DNA of 64,000 nucleotides, from assembly GCA_038087015.1 (NCBI GenBank), contig JASBNA010000005.1, forward strand, positions 434,001 through 498,000. Reading direction: 5' to 3'. The number at the start of each line of letters is the position of its first letter. Position 1 is the stretch's first letter. Of this stretch, positions 30,362 to 42,844 are shown in pieces. Both the position numbers and the translations under genes were made by a program. The notes under the pieces were generated by a model. It saw only the letters and a program-made list of their open reading frames with translations. It was not told the origin of the DNA and did no database searches. The stretch is from Cerrena zonata. Lineage: Eukaryota; Basidiomycota; Agaricomycetes; Polyporales; Cerrenaceae.

Positions 30362-31791
30362 GCTATGTTTCCGTGCCAAAGTCAATAAAGGTTCTATTGT
30401 TGTACCATCCTATGCTTCTATTACTTGCATCTGGTATTGTTTTCCTCTTTTCCTGTTCTCTCGGTTCGCCATAAGGCCACTTCCTTGCTTTCCTATCAGC
30501 TTTCTTGCCATCCAGGCTGTACATTTTATTTTTGCTTTGTCCGTCGCCATCGCTCTGTCCTTTGTACTCATATATAGCCGCAATATCATTGTTACCTGTA
30601 CCGGGTCAATTTGTTTTCCTTCGTTGGTTGTAGTCTTCAGAAGCGCCAGGACTCAACGCTTGGAGACATCTATCAGATGCCAGATTGGTTTTGTGTCCCT
30701 CCCCAGAAGTTCACCGTGGATAGAACGGAGAATGGAGAGCGTTGTCCACGGGAGGATAATTATTGCGATGGCGATGTCAAAACGTGTTGTATGTAGCAAT
30801 TGCGAAGATGCCTCATGGTATTCATAGGTTCTTAGAACACCTCATTGTGCTTCGTATCTTTCCAAGGAAGGTAAGTGACAGCGCCCAAAGAACCCCTTCT
30901 CTTGAACTCTATCGCGATCGGTCGAGCGCGTTCTCGTGTGAGGATATCCTGATATCGATTATTTTGAGGATAGGACTCAATTTTGAAATCCAGCCAAGGA
31001 ACTCACTGTATCACTCTATCTGTGTACGATACAGAATGTGGCATACTATGATGTGATCCATTTAGCGGAAGTGAGGACTTGGATTGATAATCGCTGACAC
31101 AACATCAATCACCACCGCCGGATCCTGGTCCATACTCTCAGTGCACTCGCCGTTGCGGATATATCTGCGGACGAGAGACAGGTGCCATATTACAGACACC
31201 CGAGACACGAGCCAAGTACACCGATCACACCTCCGCAAATGTGTAAGGCAACATGGCCTAAAAAGCATGCTAAATCATGCTGATGCAAGTGCGTCTGGTG
31301 TTGCCGAAAGGAATGTAAGATGAACGAACAGCCATCTGGAGACATGACCGGCACGGCGGTATTATTTCAAGGGAGAACACGATGTCAGGTTTAGAATAGG
31401 CGACACCACTTCAACGGCGCGGTACGAACCTAGCGTCACTTGTCACATTGGAATGTTCTATAGCGAAGTCCCGCAAAAAATTCGGTATAAATGGTTTGAA
31501 CGAATAGATAGAGCAAAACACTTGACAATTCCTTCCTACAACAAACAAGTCAAAGCGTGTGAGAGCAAAGCGAAAGCGATATTGTGGGTATAAAATCTAT
31601 AAGGATAATTTTAACACAGATAAAGACTAGGAATACTTGTGACTTACAATATGCTACACAATCATACGTTTGATCTTGTATATCCCTTCCCGAGCGACTG
31701 CGACCGTGTCGTAGACCACTCGTTCAGGCACCGACTCGTTACGCGAACGCAGCCGCCAGCGCAGAGTAGATTCGGATAGACCAGCTTGAAT
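30329..31791. repeat. 1463-bp tract identical to 13996-15458
   Basis: Second copy of the identical tract. It begins in the C-terminal codons of partner E and ends in exon 5 of kinase F, where the first difference is GAATTT against GAATCT at 15459. Confidence 0.88.
30362..31653. other. Intergenic region between partner E and kinase F
   Basis: Lies entirely in the identical tract and therefore holds the same remnants as 14029-15320, including the presumed 3'-UTR intron of the kinase. Open frames of 60-164 codons here are duplicated exactly because the DNA is identical, not because they are under selection. Confidence 0.5.
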
Positions 31792-32988
31792 TTCGCGGAA
31801 CATGTCGAAGGCAGCTTGAGCTGTTGGGCGACTGAGGGGATCTTCGTGGGTCATGGAACTAACTAAAGGCGAAAGAAATTCGAGTCCATAGTATTTCTAA
31901 GGGGACCTTTAGCACAGTGAAAGAAAGCAGAAGACAAGGGAAAGTACATACTTGAACAAATTCTTTGCGATACAGATTACCAAGAATGAATATGTCTAGA
32001 GGAAACGGATTGTATGGTCGACGATTGTCAAGTTCTGGGGGGTCCTTGTCTCTCCCTTTAGTTCCAATCGCTAGAGGTACCACTCCTGGGTCGAAACACG
32101 ACGAGATGCCGAAGTCGATGAAATAATATTTAACTGGACGGTCCTGACGAGAGAGGTAAGGCGCGTCGTGAACACCATCCTCAAGATAATCGAGTCTGAC
32201 TGGATGGTGTCCTTTAGGAAATAAGGGTTCTCCGTCCATCATAATATTGGCAGCAGCACAGTCCCTAATTTGTGTCAACTGAAAAGTCGCGAATCAAGTC
32301 AAGACGAGCCTACCGATGTGCAACTCCTTGACGATGTATAAAACACAGTCCCTAAGAGCTTAAAGGTTCAGTTGTAAGCTTCCCTTAGACAGATAAATGA
32401 TTCACCTGCAGCGTTTGAAAAATAAAGTCCACTGCCTCTCCGATCGTTCGTAATTCTGGGTCGTCGAAGGGTCGCAAATACTTCATAACCAGGATTGCTT
32501 TGGAGCGGTCATGTGCATCCTCGATAGCTTCAAAAATGGGTACGCAATGGTTGGTCGGATCTTTCAGTACACTGTCTCTTGACAGAAGACGAGCGATTGG
32601 AATTTCGTCGCCCGAGCGGGAGACGGTCTTGAGCATCACCCGAGTACCATCCGATAGACGAGTCGCATCTATTAGCTCAGATATCTAGGTGTATCTTCTC
32701 AGCATGGTAGTGAAGATGATCATAAGCAGCACGTCGTACCATGGAACAGATTGAATCCTCACAAAATGATGGGTCACGATTTGTTCCTAACCATGAAGGG
32801 ATCCATCCGGGTTGAAACCGCGGTCGTAGAAGATAGCCTTTGTTCTTAAGATAATCATATCGTTCTCGCCAGAAGACTTCATATGAAAGCAGATCCCAGC
32901 GACCTTCTTCTGTTTGTTGTCTGTATCTTTCTACTTCGTCGGGTGAACATAGCGCATAGGACGGAAGATGAGACTCGTCGACACTCAT
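31654..32988 (-). CDS. AgaK1-like protein kinase F
   Basis: 373 aa; exons 32740-32988, 32406-32684, 32314-32351, 31952-32264, 31654-31896. Segmental duplicate of kinase B with all catalytic motifs (VMLK, VAHRDCAAAN, DFGISS, DPPEL). It differs from B by ISSCF for LSSCF after DFG and by exon 2 ending in TLQ rather than TLE. The C-terminal part of exon 5 is identical to kinase B because of the conversion tract. Partner F starts 570 bp away. Confidence 0.9.
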
Positions 32989-33558
32989 TCTGACCTAGAA
33001 GATATGATACGGCGTTTGTGTCAATATAGTTCATAGGGAGCATACATGTAGGGGTAAACATGCAAGTGTCAGTCTCTGCCGACGTTCGTGAAATGGGTGT
33101 TACCGCCTTATTACTAAATATGGTATCGGTATGCGCTGTGTAGACAATGATCCAATTCCAAACGGACTGTCTTTCCTTGCAGTAACAATGAAAAGCAAAC
33201 ATAGTAGGTGCATACTGACTCCTGACTGGGACCGTTGATATATCCTCAGCTTCAGAAAGAATGGCTTTCTACCTCGCAGTTACAGCCTTTGAGGACTCGT
33301 GGATCACCGCCACCAGCCCGAGCTGGATCTTGCCACAATCAAGATCCCAGTGGGCATGACAAGTGTAGCACAATCATCAGAATTTCCCAACTTTCTCGCT
33401 GGAACGACACGCGCAAACAGCGTGGCCCGATGGACCCTGATCGTGTGGATGGGAGAAATCAAACTTGCTACATAAAGTCACCTTGCAAGTCAAGATGTAT
33501 CGCTTAGCCTGACTCACACGTCGATTGTCTCATCCCTGTCTACTATTCCCTCCGCAAA
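32989..33558. promoter_or_regulatory. Divergent promoter region of kinase F and partner F
   Basis: 570 bp. CTAAATATGG (33114-33123) sits 126 bp from the kinase ATG. GATGGACCCTGA (33429-33440) and TACATAAAGTCA (33469-33480) sit before the partner ATG in the same order and spacing as in unit B. Confidence 0.55.
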
Positions 33559-34752
33559 ATGTACTCTGCACTGGACATAACCGGCCTTGTCCTAGGGATA
33601 CTTGGTCTCTCTGGGACCGTTCTGCTAGTCCGCTATCTGCTCCCCAAACACCGCATTGCATCCTTAGAACGGGCGTATGCTACGGCATATTGCTTGTATC
33701 AATGTAGCGTATCTGAAGGCCTTCTTTTGCCCAATGAACAAACAAAACTACGAGAAAAGCTACGGAGGTGAAGATCTACAGTTCTGTGATGAGCGACCCC
33801 AGATTAACTAATTCTCTCTTCTGTCAGAACACGGACGAGTCTGAACGAAGTGAAAAACCGCGTCACTTGCCTTGGTGGTACCTGGCGCAAGATCTTCACG
33901 ACTCTGAGGAGAATATATAGGAATTTTGGCGAGATTAACAGTTCGATTCATTCAATTTGCGTACAGGTTGCTGTAAGACGCCACATCTACTTTCATTTAC
34001 CTATCGAATTACCTTTTGACGCTGCGCTTGGATAGTCGTCTAGCGAAACAGGCAAGGAAAGACTAGAGAAGGATGGCATTCCTTACGATCCTTGCATGTT
34101 TCCACTGGCCACCACTGTCTCTTTGGAATCCTTCAAAATGGGCGACCATGGTGATACAATAAGCGTACATCAACTATTTCCCTCGCAACAAGGTATGATG
34201 GGTATTATGTTGTTTTGCAATGACACAACTTAATCGTCCGTAGATCTGCCTCACATCTTCTCTACCAATATCCCTAACGACATCGAATCCGCCCCTTACT
34301 CTGAGATTATCAGGCCAAAACCGGCGCCTTCTCCTCGACACGCTCCCCAGCATCGCGACTCCGTCTCATCCACAGCCACGACAGTGGTAGAGGAACCATC
34401 CTCCTGCGATGACCATTCAACTATTACTACAGGCACCTCTACAAAACATTGTGACACTGAACTGGAGAAGAACGAGGTCCATGCGTCACCGTCACTAGGC
34501 TTTCTTCTAGCGGCATTACAGAAGGGAGTCGACCCGAGTAATGCAGTCAGCAACTGCTGCACCGACTTGCAATGGCGAGTCAATTTACTCCAAGCGGTGT
34601 CAAATTCTCTACATGCTTCGGAGTCGCAGGGCTCAGATTACTCGGCCGACTTGAACCAGTGCAAAGAGGACCTTTTGGCAGTAGTGGGACGTCTGTCGAA
34701 GGTTTCGGATATCTGGGCTCGTCGTGAGACAGGTCCCATGTTACCGATTTGA
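33559..34752 (+). CDS. Kinase-partner membrane protein F
   Basis: 339 aa; exons 33559-33767, 33828-33972, 34036-34192, 34244-34752 (1020 nt). Hydrophobic helix at residues 5-27, HRDS at 207-210 in a Ser/Thr-rich linker, C-terminal helical segment and TGPMLPI end. Intron 2 has donor GTAAGA and intron 3 GTATGA, as in all paralogues. Very close to partner B. Differences concentrate in exon 2 (KNRVTCLGGTWRKIFTTLRR against KNDVTCLGGTWGKIFSTLRN) and in the linker. Confidence 0.83.
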
Positions 34753-36307
34753 GCTATGTTTTGCGTCCCAAAAGTAAACGAGTTTCCATCACCGTCATGT
34801 CATCGTATGCTTCTCAATTTCTTTGTGTGTATTGTTCTCTGTTTTCTCCTTGATTCTCGCTCAACTCGCCATATGGCTCTCTTTTTTGCTTTCCCACCTG
34901 CACCTCTTGTTTTTGTTTTGTCTGTCGCTATCCCTTGATTCCCTTGTATTAAAATATGGCCACAGAGCCCAAAATGTACACAGTAAATATTATTATCGGT
35001 ACCAAAACAGATCATTTTCCCTCACTAGTTATGGTCTTGTTCAACCCAGATGGTGTCTCAAACTGGTCAACGCCAATCTTTCCATGCTTAGAGATGACCA
35101 TCAGATATCAGACTACTATGCTTTTGTTTCCCTCCCAGGGAGATCACCCAGATAGAACGGAGAACGGAGAGCACTAGCCATGGTAGCATGATTATTGCGA
35201 TGGCGATGTCAAAACGTGTTGGGTGGGGCAATTGGGATGGTGCATCATGGGGTTACTCGGTCCTTAGAAGACTTCATCCAGACGCATTGTCCTTCGTGCC
35301 TTTCTAGAGAAGGTAAGCGGCAGCGCCCAAGGAACGTTTTCTATTGAACTCTATTAATGGAGCGGAGCAGGTTCTCGTCTGCTTTCATAAGGACATCAAA
35401 ATCCTGTGTAGAAATGCGATATCAAAGAAATCGAGCCTACAAGCAGACCTTTACAGATGTCTGATTCGTGCCCATATTGATACGGCACGTAGAAAAATCA
35501 TGTCTATTTCATAGGCTGACACGGAGGGTCGGTGCGTGCAGGATTACTCAATGAGAACACGGGTATTATGCTTCGATCATCGCTACCTGAATGTGGAGAG
35601 TAATATCATGCTGTACGAACAGATGTCAAAAAGCCATGTTGTCAGCATGCCGAAGGCACTACGTGTGCGCTTCGTATTACCGAAAACAAAGTCATGTCTG
35701 CGCTGCATGTCGAGGACATAATCCGATATGAACGGAGAGGAAGAATAAGATGAAGACGGTGCTGAAATAAGTAACTTCGGACCTTCCTGATCTGGGACGA
35801 TTAACCGCTTCCAGCAGTGGCTAAACGGCCCCGGAGGAGTACAATTCGGCATGTAATGAGGGAATCATACCGAAAACGCACGCTATGTCATGCCGATACG
35901 ATTTGTATGCGTCTTGCGCCATCCGAAGGAATGCGACATGAATGCTGCCTTTTAGTAGCCCTTCGGGAATACGGTCTGCACTTCTAGAGAAACGGGGTGT
36001 CCAGAGCCGGGACCCGGCTGGCCAAGGCTGCAGCGCAAAGGGAAAATCCATTCCACGACGTGATGTGGATGTTGTACAGCTTGATGTCACTGGTGGTATT
36101 AGAACATACTACAGCAAGGGGTAGAGAGAGTTGAAATCGGAATAAAAGATTTGAGCAGATAGTGCAGAACACTTGATATATCATTTCCTACAACAAACAA
36201 GTCAAAGCATGTGAAAGCAAAGCGAAAGCGATATAGTTGGGTATAAAGATCTAGAAAGAAAATAGGCAGGTATTAGATATTATAGGAAAGTCGTGACTTA
36301 CAATATG
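34753..36307. other. Intergenic region between partner F and kinase G
   Basis: Duplicate of 18413-19943, about 97 % similar by eye. Same partner 3' flank, AMAMSKRV-type remnant and, on the minus strand, a degenerate copy of the small kinase-3' ORF (35821-36090). No intact gene. Confidence 0.5.
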
Positions 36308-37637
36308 CTACACAATCATCCGTCTAATCTTGTAGATCCCCTCTCGGGCAACTGCAACTGTGTCGTAGACCACTCGCTCAGGGACAGACTCCTTACGCGA
36401 ACGTAACCGCCATCGTAGAGTAGACTCGGCCAGGTCAGCTTGAATCTTGCGGAACATGCTGCAAGCAGCTTCGGCTGTGGGGCGTCTTTGGGGTTCACGC
36501 TGGGTCATAGAGCTGATTAGTGGTTCAAGAAATTCGAATCCGTAGTATTTCTAGGATGCATGGTCAGATAGGACGGTTTCAAAAATTGGGAAATATAACG
36601 TACTTCAACAAATTCTTTGCGATATAGGTTACCAAGAATGAAGATGTCCAGAGGAAATGGATTGTAGGGTAGGCGATCGTCAAGTTCAGGTGGTTCCTTA
36701 TCTCGCCCTTGTGTTCCAACCACTAGTGGGACAACTCCGGGATCGAAGTACGACGAGATGCCGAAGTCGATAAAATAATATTTAACCGGATGATCTTGAC
36801 GGGATAGGTAGGGTGCATAGTGCATTCCGTCCTCGAGGTAGTCAAGCTGGACTGGATGATGACCTTGGGGAAACAAGGGTTCTCCGTCCATCATAATATT
36901 TGCAGCGGCACAGTCCCTGGTTTTTGTCAACGCAATGAACGCAGAGTTTGAGGAAGACGAACCGATGTGCGACTCTTTGACGATGAAGAAAGGATATGCC
37001 CTATGTATCCGGAGGCTTTGTCAAGAACCTTGATTTGATTAAAGGTAAACGAACCTCAAGTGTTTGTGCAACAAAATCCACCACTTCTCCGACAGTGCGA
37101 AGTTCCGGGTCATCAAATGGTCGCAAGTACTTCATTACAATAATGGCTTTCGATTGATCAATTGGATCCTGAAGAAGTTGGTAAACAGGCACACAGTGAT
37201 TTGTCGGGTCGTCCGCGACCTCATCTCTTGACAGAAGACGTCCGATTGGGATTTCGTCGTCAAAATGAGAGACAGTCTTGAGCATTACCCGGGTACCATC
37301 AGACAGACGAGTTGCATCAATGACCACAGATAGCTATGCGTAATTGCTTAGCATTTGAATTAGAGCAAGTATGAGCAGTAAATCGTACCACAGAATAGAT
37401 TGAATCCTCACAGTAATGAGGGTTACGGTTTGTCCCTAGCCATGAAGGAGTCCATCCCGGTTTAAATCGTGGTCGTAGGAGGTATCCTTGACTCTTTAGA
37501 TAATCGTATCGTTCTTGCCAAAAGACCTCCCAAGAAGTGAGGTCCCAGCGACCTTCTTCTGTGCGTTTCCTAAACTTCTCCACCTCCTCGGGCGAGCACA
37601 CTGCGTAAAAGGGAAAGGTCGTTTCGTCGACACTCAT
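36308..37637 (-). CDS. AgaK1-like protein kinase G
   Basis: 373 aa; exons 37389-37637, 37055-37333, 36963-37000, 36604-36916, 36308-36550. Duplicate of kinase C, complete catalytic core (VAHRDCAAAN, DFGISSYF, EPPEL). Introns 2 and 3 (after exons 2 and 3) both use the rarer donor GTTCGT. Unlike kinase C it still has its partner: partner G starts 589 bp away. A CArG-like box CCAATATGG (37769-37777) lies 132 bp upstream of the ATG. Confidence 0.9.
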
Positions 37638-38099
37638 TTTGACTCCAACGCAATATTGTAGTGTCTATTGTGTAGTCATTCGAAAAGGTCATAGACGAAT
37701 TTAGCGTTTCGCGTGAGTTTGAAGGTGAGTGTTTATGCCAAGATATGTTACACGCTACATTGACCTTCCCAATATGGTATTATCTGATCTACATTTTCCT
37801 GTCAGTACGCGTAATAGAGTTCAGTATACTACTTATTCAAAAAGAGACACTCTGACAGATCTTACTAGGTGTATATCTCATGCCGAAGCACCATTATCAA
37901 GAGTTTCTAAATCTACACCCACTGAATATTGTCTTCAGGTTTCGGAGGCTGTGGTTGTAATTAAAGCATATACACACCACCTGGACCCTGTCTACCAAAT
38001 CCAGATCCCAGGGTCATGATTTTAATCGTCAATTCGCATGCGCAACAACAACACAATCAGAAAAGTCGCCTTGGAAGACACGCATAGACAGCATGGCCT

Positions 38100-38111
38100 G
38101 ATGGACCCTGA
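38100..38111 (+). promoter_or_regulatory. GATGGACCCTGA element upstream of partner G
   Basis: Inside CAGCATGGCCTGATGGACC, with a TAACATAAAGTCAT box at 38137-38150. Same arrangement as before partners B, E and F although the coding sequences are clearly diverged, which argues for function. Confidence 0.42.
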
Positions 38112-38226
38112 CAACATCCGAAGCGGCTTAGAGGTGTAACATAAAGTCATTGGTCTATCAGGCTGTATCGCCCTGTTTTGGTTCCCACTCAGGCTTTTGC
38201 TACCCATCTGTCTTCGCATCCAAACA

Positions 38227-39414
38227 ATGTATTCTCCGTTAGACATAGCCGGTCTCATTCTCGGAATACTGGGCCTCTCTGGATCAATCATGCTTGTCCG
38301 CTATCTGCTACCTAAGCATCGGATCGCATCTGCAGAGCGAGTTTACGCCACTGCATACTTGATGTATCAGAGTAGCGTATCAGAAGGGCTCTTGCTACCT
38401 GAAGACAAAGTAAAGCTACGCGAAAATCTTCGTCGGTAAGGCTATCGTCGCTGAAGTATCACTGCTTCTAACCTCTCGTACTATACTAGTGTTCGAGGTC
38501 GACTTAATGACTTGAAAAACGATGCAATATGTCTCAGCGGTACATGGCGTCAGGCAGTTTTGGCATTGCTGGAAATTTATCGATCTTTAAATGCGGTAGA
38601 TCGTATACTTCAATCTATCTGTGTCCGGATTGCTGTAAGACCTTTTAACCCCCATGTTGATTTTTATTTGATGCCATTCATCATGCAGTCAACTAGTCGA
38701 CAAGGGAGGGAAAGACTAGCGAAAGATGGGATTCCTTATGAACCCTGTATGTTTCCGCTGGCAGCTACCATATCCGACTATCTTGAGGTGTTCAGGGGGG
38801 GTAACAATGATACCTCAAACATCCATCGATTATTTTCTTCGCAGGACGGTATGCCTCAAATTCACTCATATTCGGTGTCATCACCTATAGAATTCATTTA
38901 AATTAATTTAGACATCCCTCGTTGTTCGACTCCCGAGACCTCAGAGTATCCTCCTCCCTGTCCTGAACATAACGAACGACGACCATCCACTTCCTCCAGA
39001 ATTCCCGAGCACCGTGACTCTGTGCTGTCTACAACAACAACGGTAGTCGAGGAAGACGATGCACATGATATGCCTCTGGACACGGCTAAAGGCCTCACTC
39101 CCTGTGACCCTTCACCAGAAAAAGACCAAGCGAGTCTAAGCTCGTTCAATCCCTCTCCTCGATCCTCCTTTTCGAAAGAAGTAGATCCGGGTCTTGCATT
39201 AAGCAATCTCTGCATTGATTTACAATCGCGAGCGGAACTACTCCAATCTGCGTTGACTCTCTCGCAGACGTCTGAATCACCTTCAGCTCTTGGCCCCGAT
39301 CATGCAGCTGACCTAGAAATATGCAGAGATGATCTTTTGATACTGGTGGGGCGTTTGTCGCGAATCTCGAATGTCTGGACCCGCCGCCAGACTGGTCCCG
39401 TTTTACCCATTTGA
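38227..39414 (+). CDS. Kinase-partner membrane protein G
   Basis: 338 aa; exons 38227-38435, 38490-38634, 38689-38848, 38912-39414. Intermediate between the B/E/F group and partner A: LDIAGLILGILGLSGSIMLVRYLLPKHRIAS at the N-terminus (split here for length: LDIAGLILGIL, then GLSGSIMLVRYLLP), exon 2 CLSGTWRQAVL, exon 3 GIPYEPCMFPLAATI, exon 4 IPEHRDSVLSTTTTVVEED and C-terminus TGPVLPI. Intact, with canonical introns of 54, 54 and 63 nt. Paired with kinase G. Confidence 0.82.
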
Positions 39415-41006
39415 ACCATACCAATGATTCAAGATATCACGCTGGAGACTCTTGAAGACATTTCTTTTATTATGCATTCACTCTATCGCCCTCAACATCT
39501 TCTATTGCCTTTGCTGTCTGATGGACTTTTTGTACCACACACATGTACTACTTGCTTTCCCGGTTGCTTTCTTCGCTCTGTGTTCGCTTTGTTGTTACCT
39601 CTCGTTTGTGCTTTGTTGTTTTGTATTAAAATATGGTTACAAGGCCCCAAATGTACACATTTAATAGTACTGTATCTAGAGCAGAAATAACCAATCTCAC
39701 CAGACAGCGTAATGACGGACGACTATCAGATACTCCACTGTATCTCGATTCTCTTCCTTTTAGAGCAAATCGTGGACTACAAGACGAAGAATGGAGAGTG
39801 TTGACCGCATGATTCTTGCAATGGCGGTGTCGCAACGTGTAGATGGAGAGCTTGGATTACGCCTCATGGTGTCCTTCCTCAATCATTGGAAGACTCTGAG
39901 AGAAATCGTTACGCTTCGTGCCTTTCTCAAGAAGGTAGGTGACAGTGCACAGGGAACCTCTTCTCCCGAGTTGATTGAACTCTATCGGTCGAGTGAGTTC
40001 TCGTGCTTTCGAAACGAAGGCCAGAGCTAGTAGAAATTCCTGGCCTTCCCGGGTGTAGTTCATGCCTATATTACTGAGTATGTCACTTGGAAAACCACGT
40101 ATCGTGCGGCTTGCAGCTTCACAGTGATGCAGATAATTCAAGATTCTATGGGTGATCATTCAGATATTCACTAGGCTGGCACATTAAAGATGAAAATTAC
40201 CCCGAGAGAACATGGTCTAGCGATTATCGCTATCCAGATACGAAGTGTAAGCCCATGCAGAATGACATTAAAGGAACCATACAGCATGCTTGATGCTAAG
40301 TTACTACGTGTGCGCGTATTACCGAAAATGATGTATCGCTACATATCGTCCTGTGTCTAGAGCGTGTTACCCACTTTTAATGTGCGATGAGAGTACGAAG
40401 CGGCACTAACGTGTTTACAACGAGCAATCTGGAGGAACACTTCGAACGTCGCCACATACAGCTAGCCGACCGCTTGCGGCAATTGCCGGCAGCCTCAGGA
40501 CCGTATACCGTTACGGTAATGATGCAGGGGCCTTGTGACTCTGGACTTGGACCGTTTGACTATCTCAATACTCTGCTTCTATCGTTCTGTGTAATGCTTC
40601 AATGAATATTGACAACGGGCTCTTCATGGTACATTACCTCTCGTTTTATGACGCACAGAACAGACAATTGTGATCCTTGTGACCACACCTGCCACTGCCA
40701 GCTTGCCACTTAAGATGGTACGTCTCCGTAACACACTTGTACTCATAACTGAATTTCATAAAACACAAACTTGATGTAGCTTATTACGGTCTAGAACGTA
40801 TTGTTTGTATTGAATGCGATCGATTTATGTCTCACTCCAAGACTTTCAGAGAAATGAGAAAGCCGGGAAAGCCGTGTTCCTCGATTGGTCCGTGCAATCG
40901 ATAATACGCTCATAGTCAGTCTGATAGGTTTGAATTTTTGTCAACATAAATACTCGTAAAGATCACTCTCACTCATAATAAATCCCCCTCGAACCCCCAT
41001 CCCATC
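39415..41006. other. Intergenic region between partner G and the O-methyltransferase gene
   Basis: No supported gene. The partner 3' flank here contains the best-preserved version of the recurrent downstream remnant: a 79-codon ORF (39791-40030, MESVDRMILAMAVSQRV then TLRAFLKKVGDSAQ). From about 40860 the sequence is the upstream region of the O-methyltransferase gene, with AT-rich stretches and a CACTC-rich segment just before the ATG. Confidence 0.45.
39791..40030 (+). other. Small ORF in the partner 3' flank
   Basis: 79 codons, starting MESVDRMILAMAVSQRVDG and containing LRAFLKKVGDSAQG. Frame-broken relatives occur downstream of partners A/E (MESVVHGRIIIAMAMSKRV, 14399), D (MERIMDLPMPVPK, 25772), B and F (LRAFLKKVSGSAQG). 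Only this copy is open. It may be the remnant of a third gene of the ancestral unit, or conserved non-coding sequence. Confidence 0.3.
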
Positions 41007-42844
41007 ATGTCCTCACAACTTTCTGAATTGGTTGCACTTATTACTAAAGCCACAAAGGTGGTGGAAGCGGAATTTGCTAAATCTGCAAAACCAGAAATTC
41101 CATCGCTCGACGATACAGCTCCTCATCCGCTCGATGGATTATCATCGATGGAGACTAAAGAGGCCGTAGCGATCATAGAAGGTGCCTGTGCCCAGCTCTG
41201 TGCTTTGGTCGCCCGCCCAAGCCACACCGTCCTAAATGTATGTTGAAGCCTCCACTATTATTCGTTTGCATACTGAGAATAATTATAATTATCAGAAAAT
41301 GTTTGGGGTATGTCCAAGATGAGTTTGCGATACCTCAACTGACCATTTCTAAATCCAGATATTTGAACCAGCATGCATGAATGTCGTTGTCACATTCAAA
41401 ATTCCCGATCTTTTGCTAGATAACCCCAAAGGCTTGCACGTCTCAGAGTTGTCCAAGCTATCTGGCTGCGAACAAGGGAAGCTCGCTAGGATCTTACGAC
41501 TTCTAGCGACCAAACATTGTTTTGTTGAAGGTTTGTTTCGAAATTCCTCCGACAACTGAAGTGTTAATATCGTTCATGTTAGTGGAAAGGGATGTTTTCT
41601 CCAACAATCGATTGAGCATGATGCTTCTTAGCACCAATGGCTTATCAAATCTCACTTTCCATATGTACGTACATCCTTATGTGAACGCCAGACTCTAACC
41701 TGACTCAACTAACATACAGCACGGACGATGCTAATAAATGTGCATCCGTTTTGTCGGATAATCTTACCGATCCCAACTGGGGACATTCGTACTCGCCATC
41801 TCAAACACCTTTCAATACTTATACAAAGTATTCGGATACCTTCTTTTCTTATTTCGTGCGTCGTTATTTTCCTACCATTTCACAACGACGTACTGACATA
41901 ATTATCTTCTAGGATACACCTGAGGGTAAGTCAATGGGACACAGGTTTGGCCTCGGAATGCAAGGATGGGGCCAAGGTACCGAGGCTGGCGCTGTTGTAC
42001 GAGGTATAACCATGTGTGTTTCCGAGAATGTGAGGCCCTTGACTAAACGCACTTCCATAGATTACCCTTGGCAAGATCTCCCCGAGGATGCAACAGTGTG
42101 CGATGTCGGTGGAGGGATAGGGCATATTTCTATGCAATTATACAAAGCGCATCCGAAGCTCCGGATCATACTCCAAGACCTGCCTGACACCATCAAACAA
42201 GCGGAATCAGAAGTTTGGCCTTCTCTTTGCCCAGAAGCTATCGAGAAACAAAGAGTTCAATTCAAACCATTCGACTTCTTTGCGGAGTCCCCGGCATCCG
42301 GATGTGATATCTATTTCGTACGTCATTTTCACTGTATCATATACATTCCCCTCTCAAAATAAAAATAATGGCATTGTTAGCTCAAAAATATCATGTAAGT
42401 GCTTTTTGAGTCATGACGCTGTGGTATTTTGATGTTTTATCCTATCAGACATGACTGGCCCAACAAGGAATGCGTCAAGATTTTGACTGGAATAAAGGGA
42501 GCGATGACATCTAAAAGCCGAGTCTTAATCCGTCTGTATATTTCCTCGGTGTCTTGTTCGTTCGTGTAGCTCATCCCTGTCATCTAGAGGAATACATCTT
42601 GCAAACCGCCAATAAGGAAAACGAACCAGGTGCTGCAATTAAACCTGCACCCGCCCCGTTGCTTCCCAACTATGGAGCAGGCAATATTCGTCCCTATAAC
42701 CTCGATTTGGATATGATGGTCCTGTTCAATAGCCAAGAACGTCACCTGAATCACTTCATCAAACTAGGGGAACAAGCTGGGCTCAAGTTTGTCAGAGTCT
42801 GGGATCTGAAAGAGACAGGAGTGGTTGAATTTATGTTGGCATAA
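41007..42844 (+). CDS. SAM-dependent O-methyltransferase (COMT-like)
   Basis: Predicted 440-aa class I methyltransferase that transfers methyl from S-adenosylmethionine to a hydroxyl, typically of a small aromatic or secondary metabolite. Nine exons: 41007-41237, 41359-41530, 41583-41664, 41720-41855, 41913-42003, 42061-42317, 42381-42394, 42449-42531, 42588-42844, all phases consistent. An N-terminal winged-helix dimerisation region (LSKLSGCEQGKLARILRLLA) is followed by the SAM motif VCDVGGGIG, LQDLP, NIIHDWP carrying the catalytic His of COMT-type enzymes, and ILQTANKEN. A 14-nt exon 7 is required to create NIIHDWP. Intact. No other secondary-metabolism gene is nearby, so the substrate is unknown. 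Confidence 0.88.

Larger units (their letters stand above)
30329..37800. repeat. Segmental duplication, copy 2 (paired with 13996-21550)
   Basis: Kinase F, partner F and kinase G correspond one-to-one to kinase B, partner B and kinase C. Beyond about 37800 the copies diverge: here an intact partner G follows kinase G, while copy 1 has a deletion. Confidence 0.85.

Noticed and set aside
40387..40605. 72-codon ORF (MRVRSGTNVFTTSNLEE...)
   Set aside because: No homologue in the window, no intron signals, no recognised motif; cannot be separated from chance.
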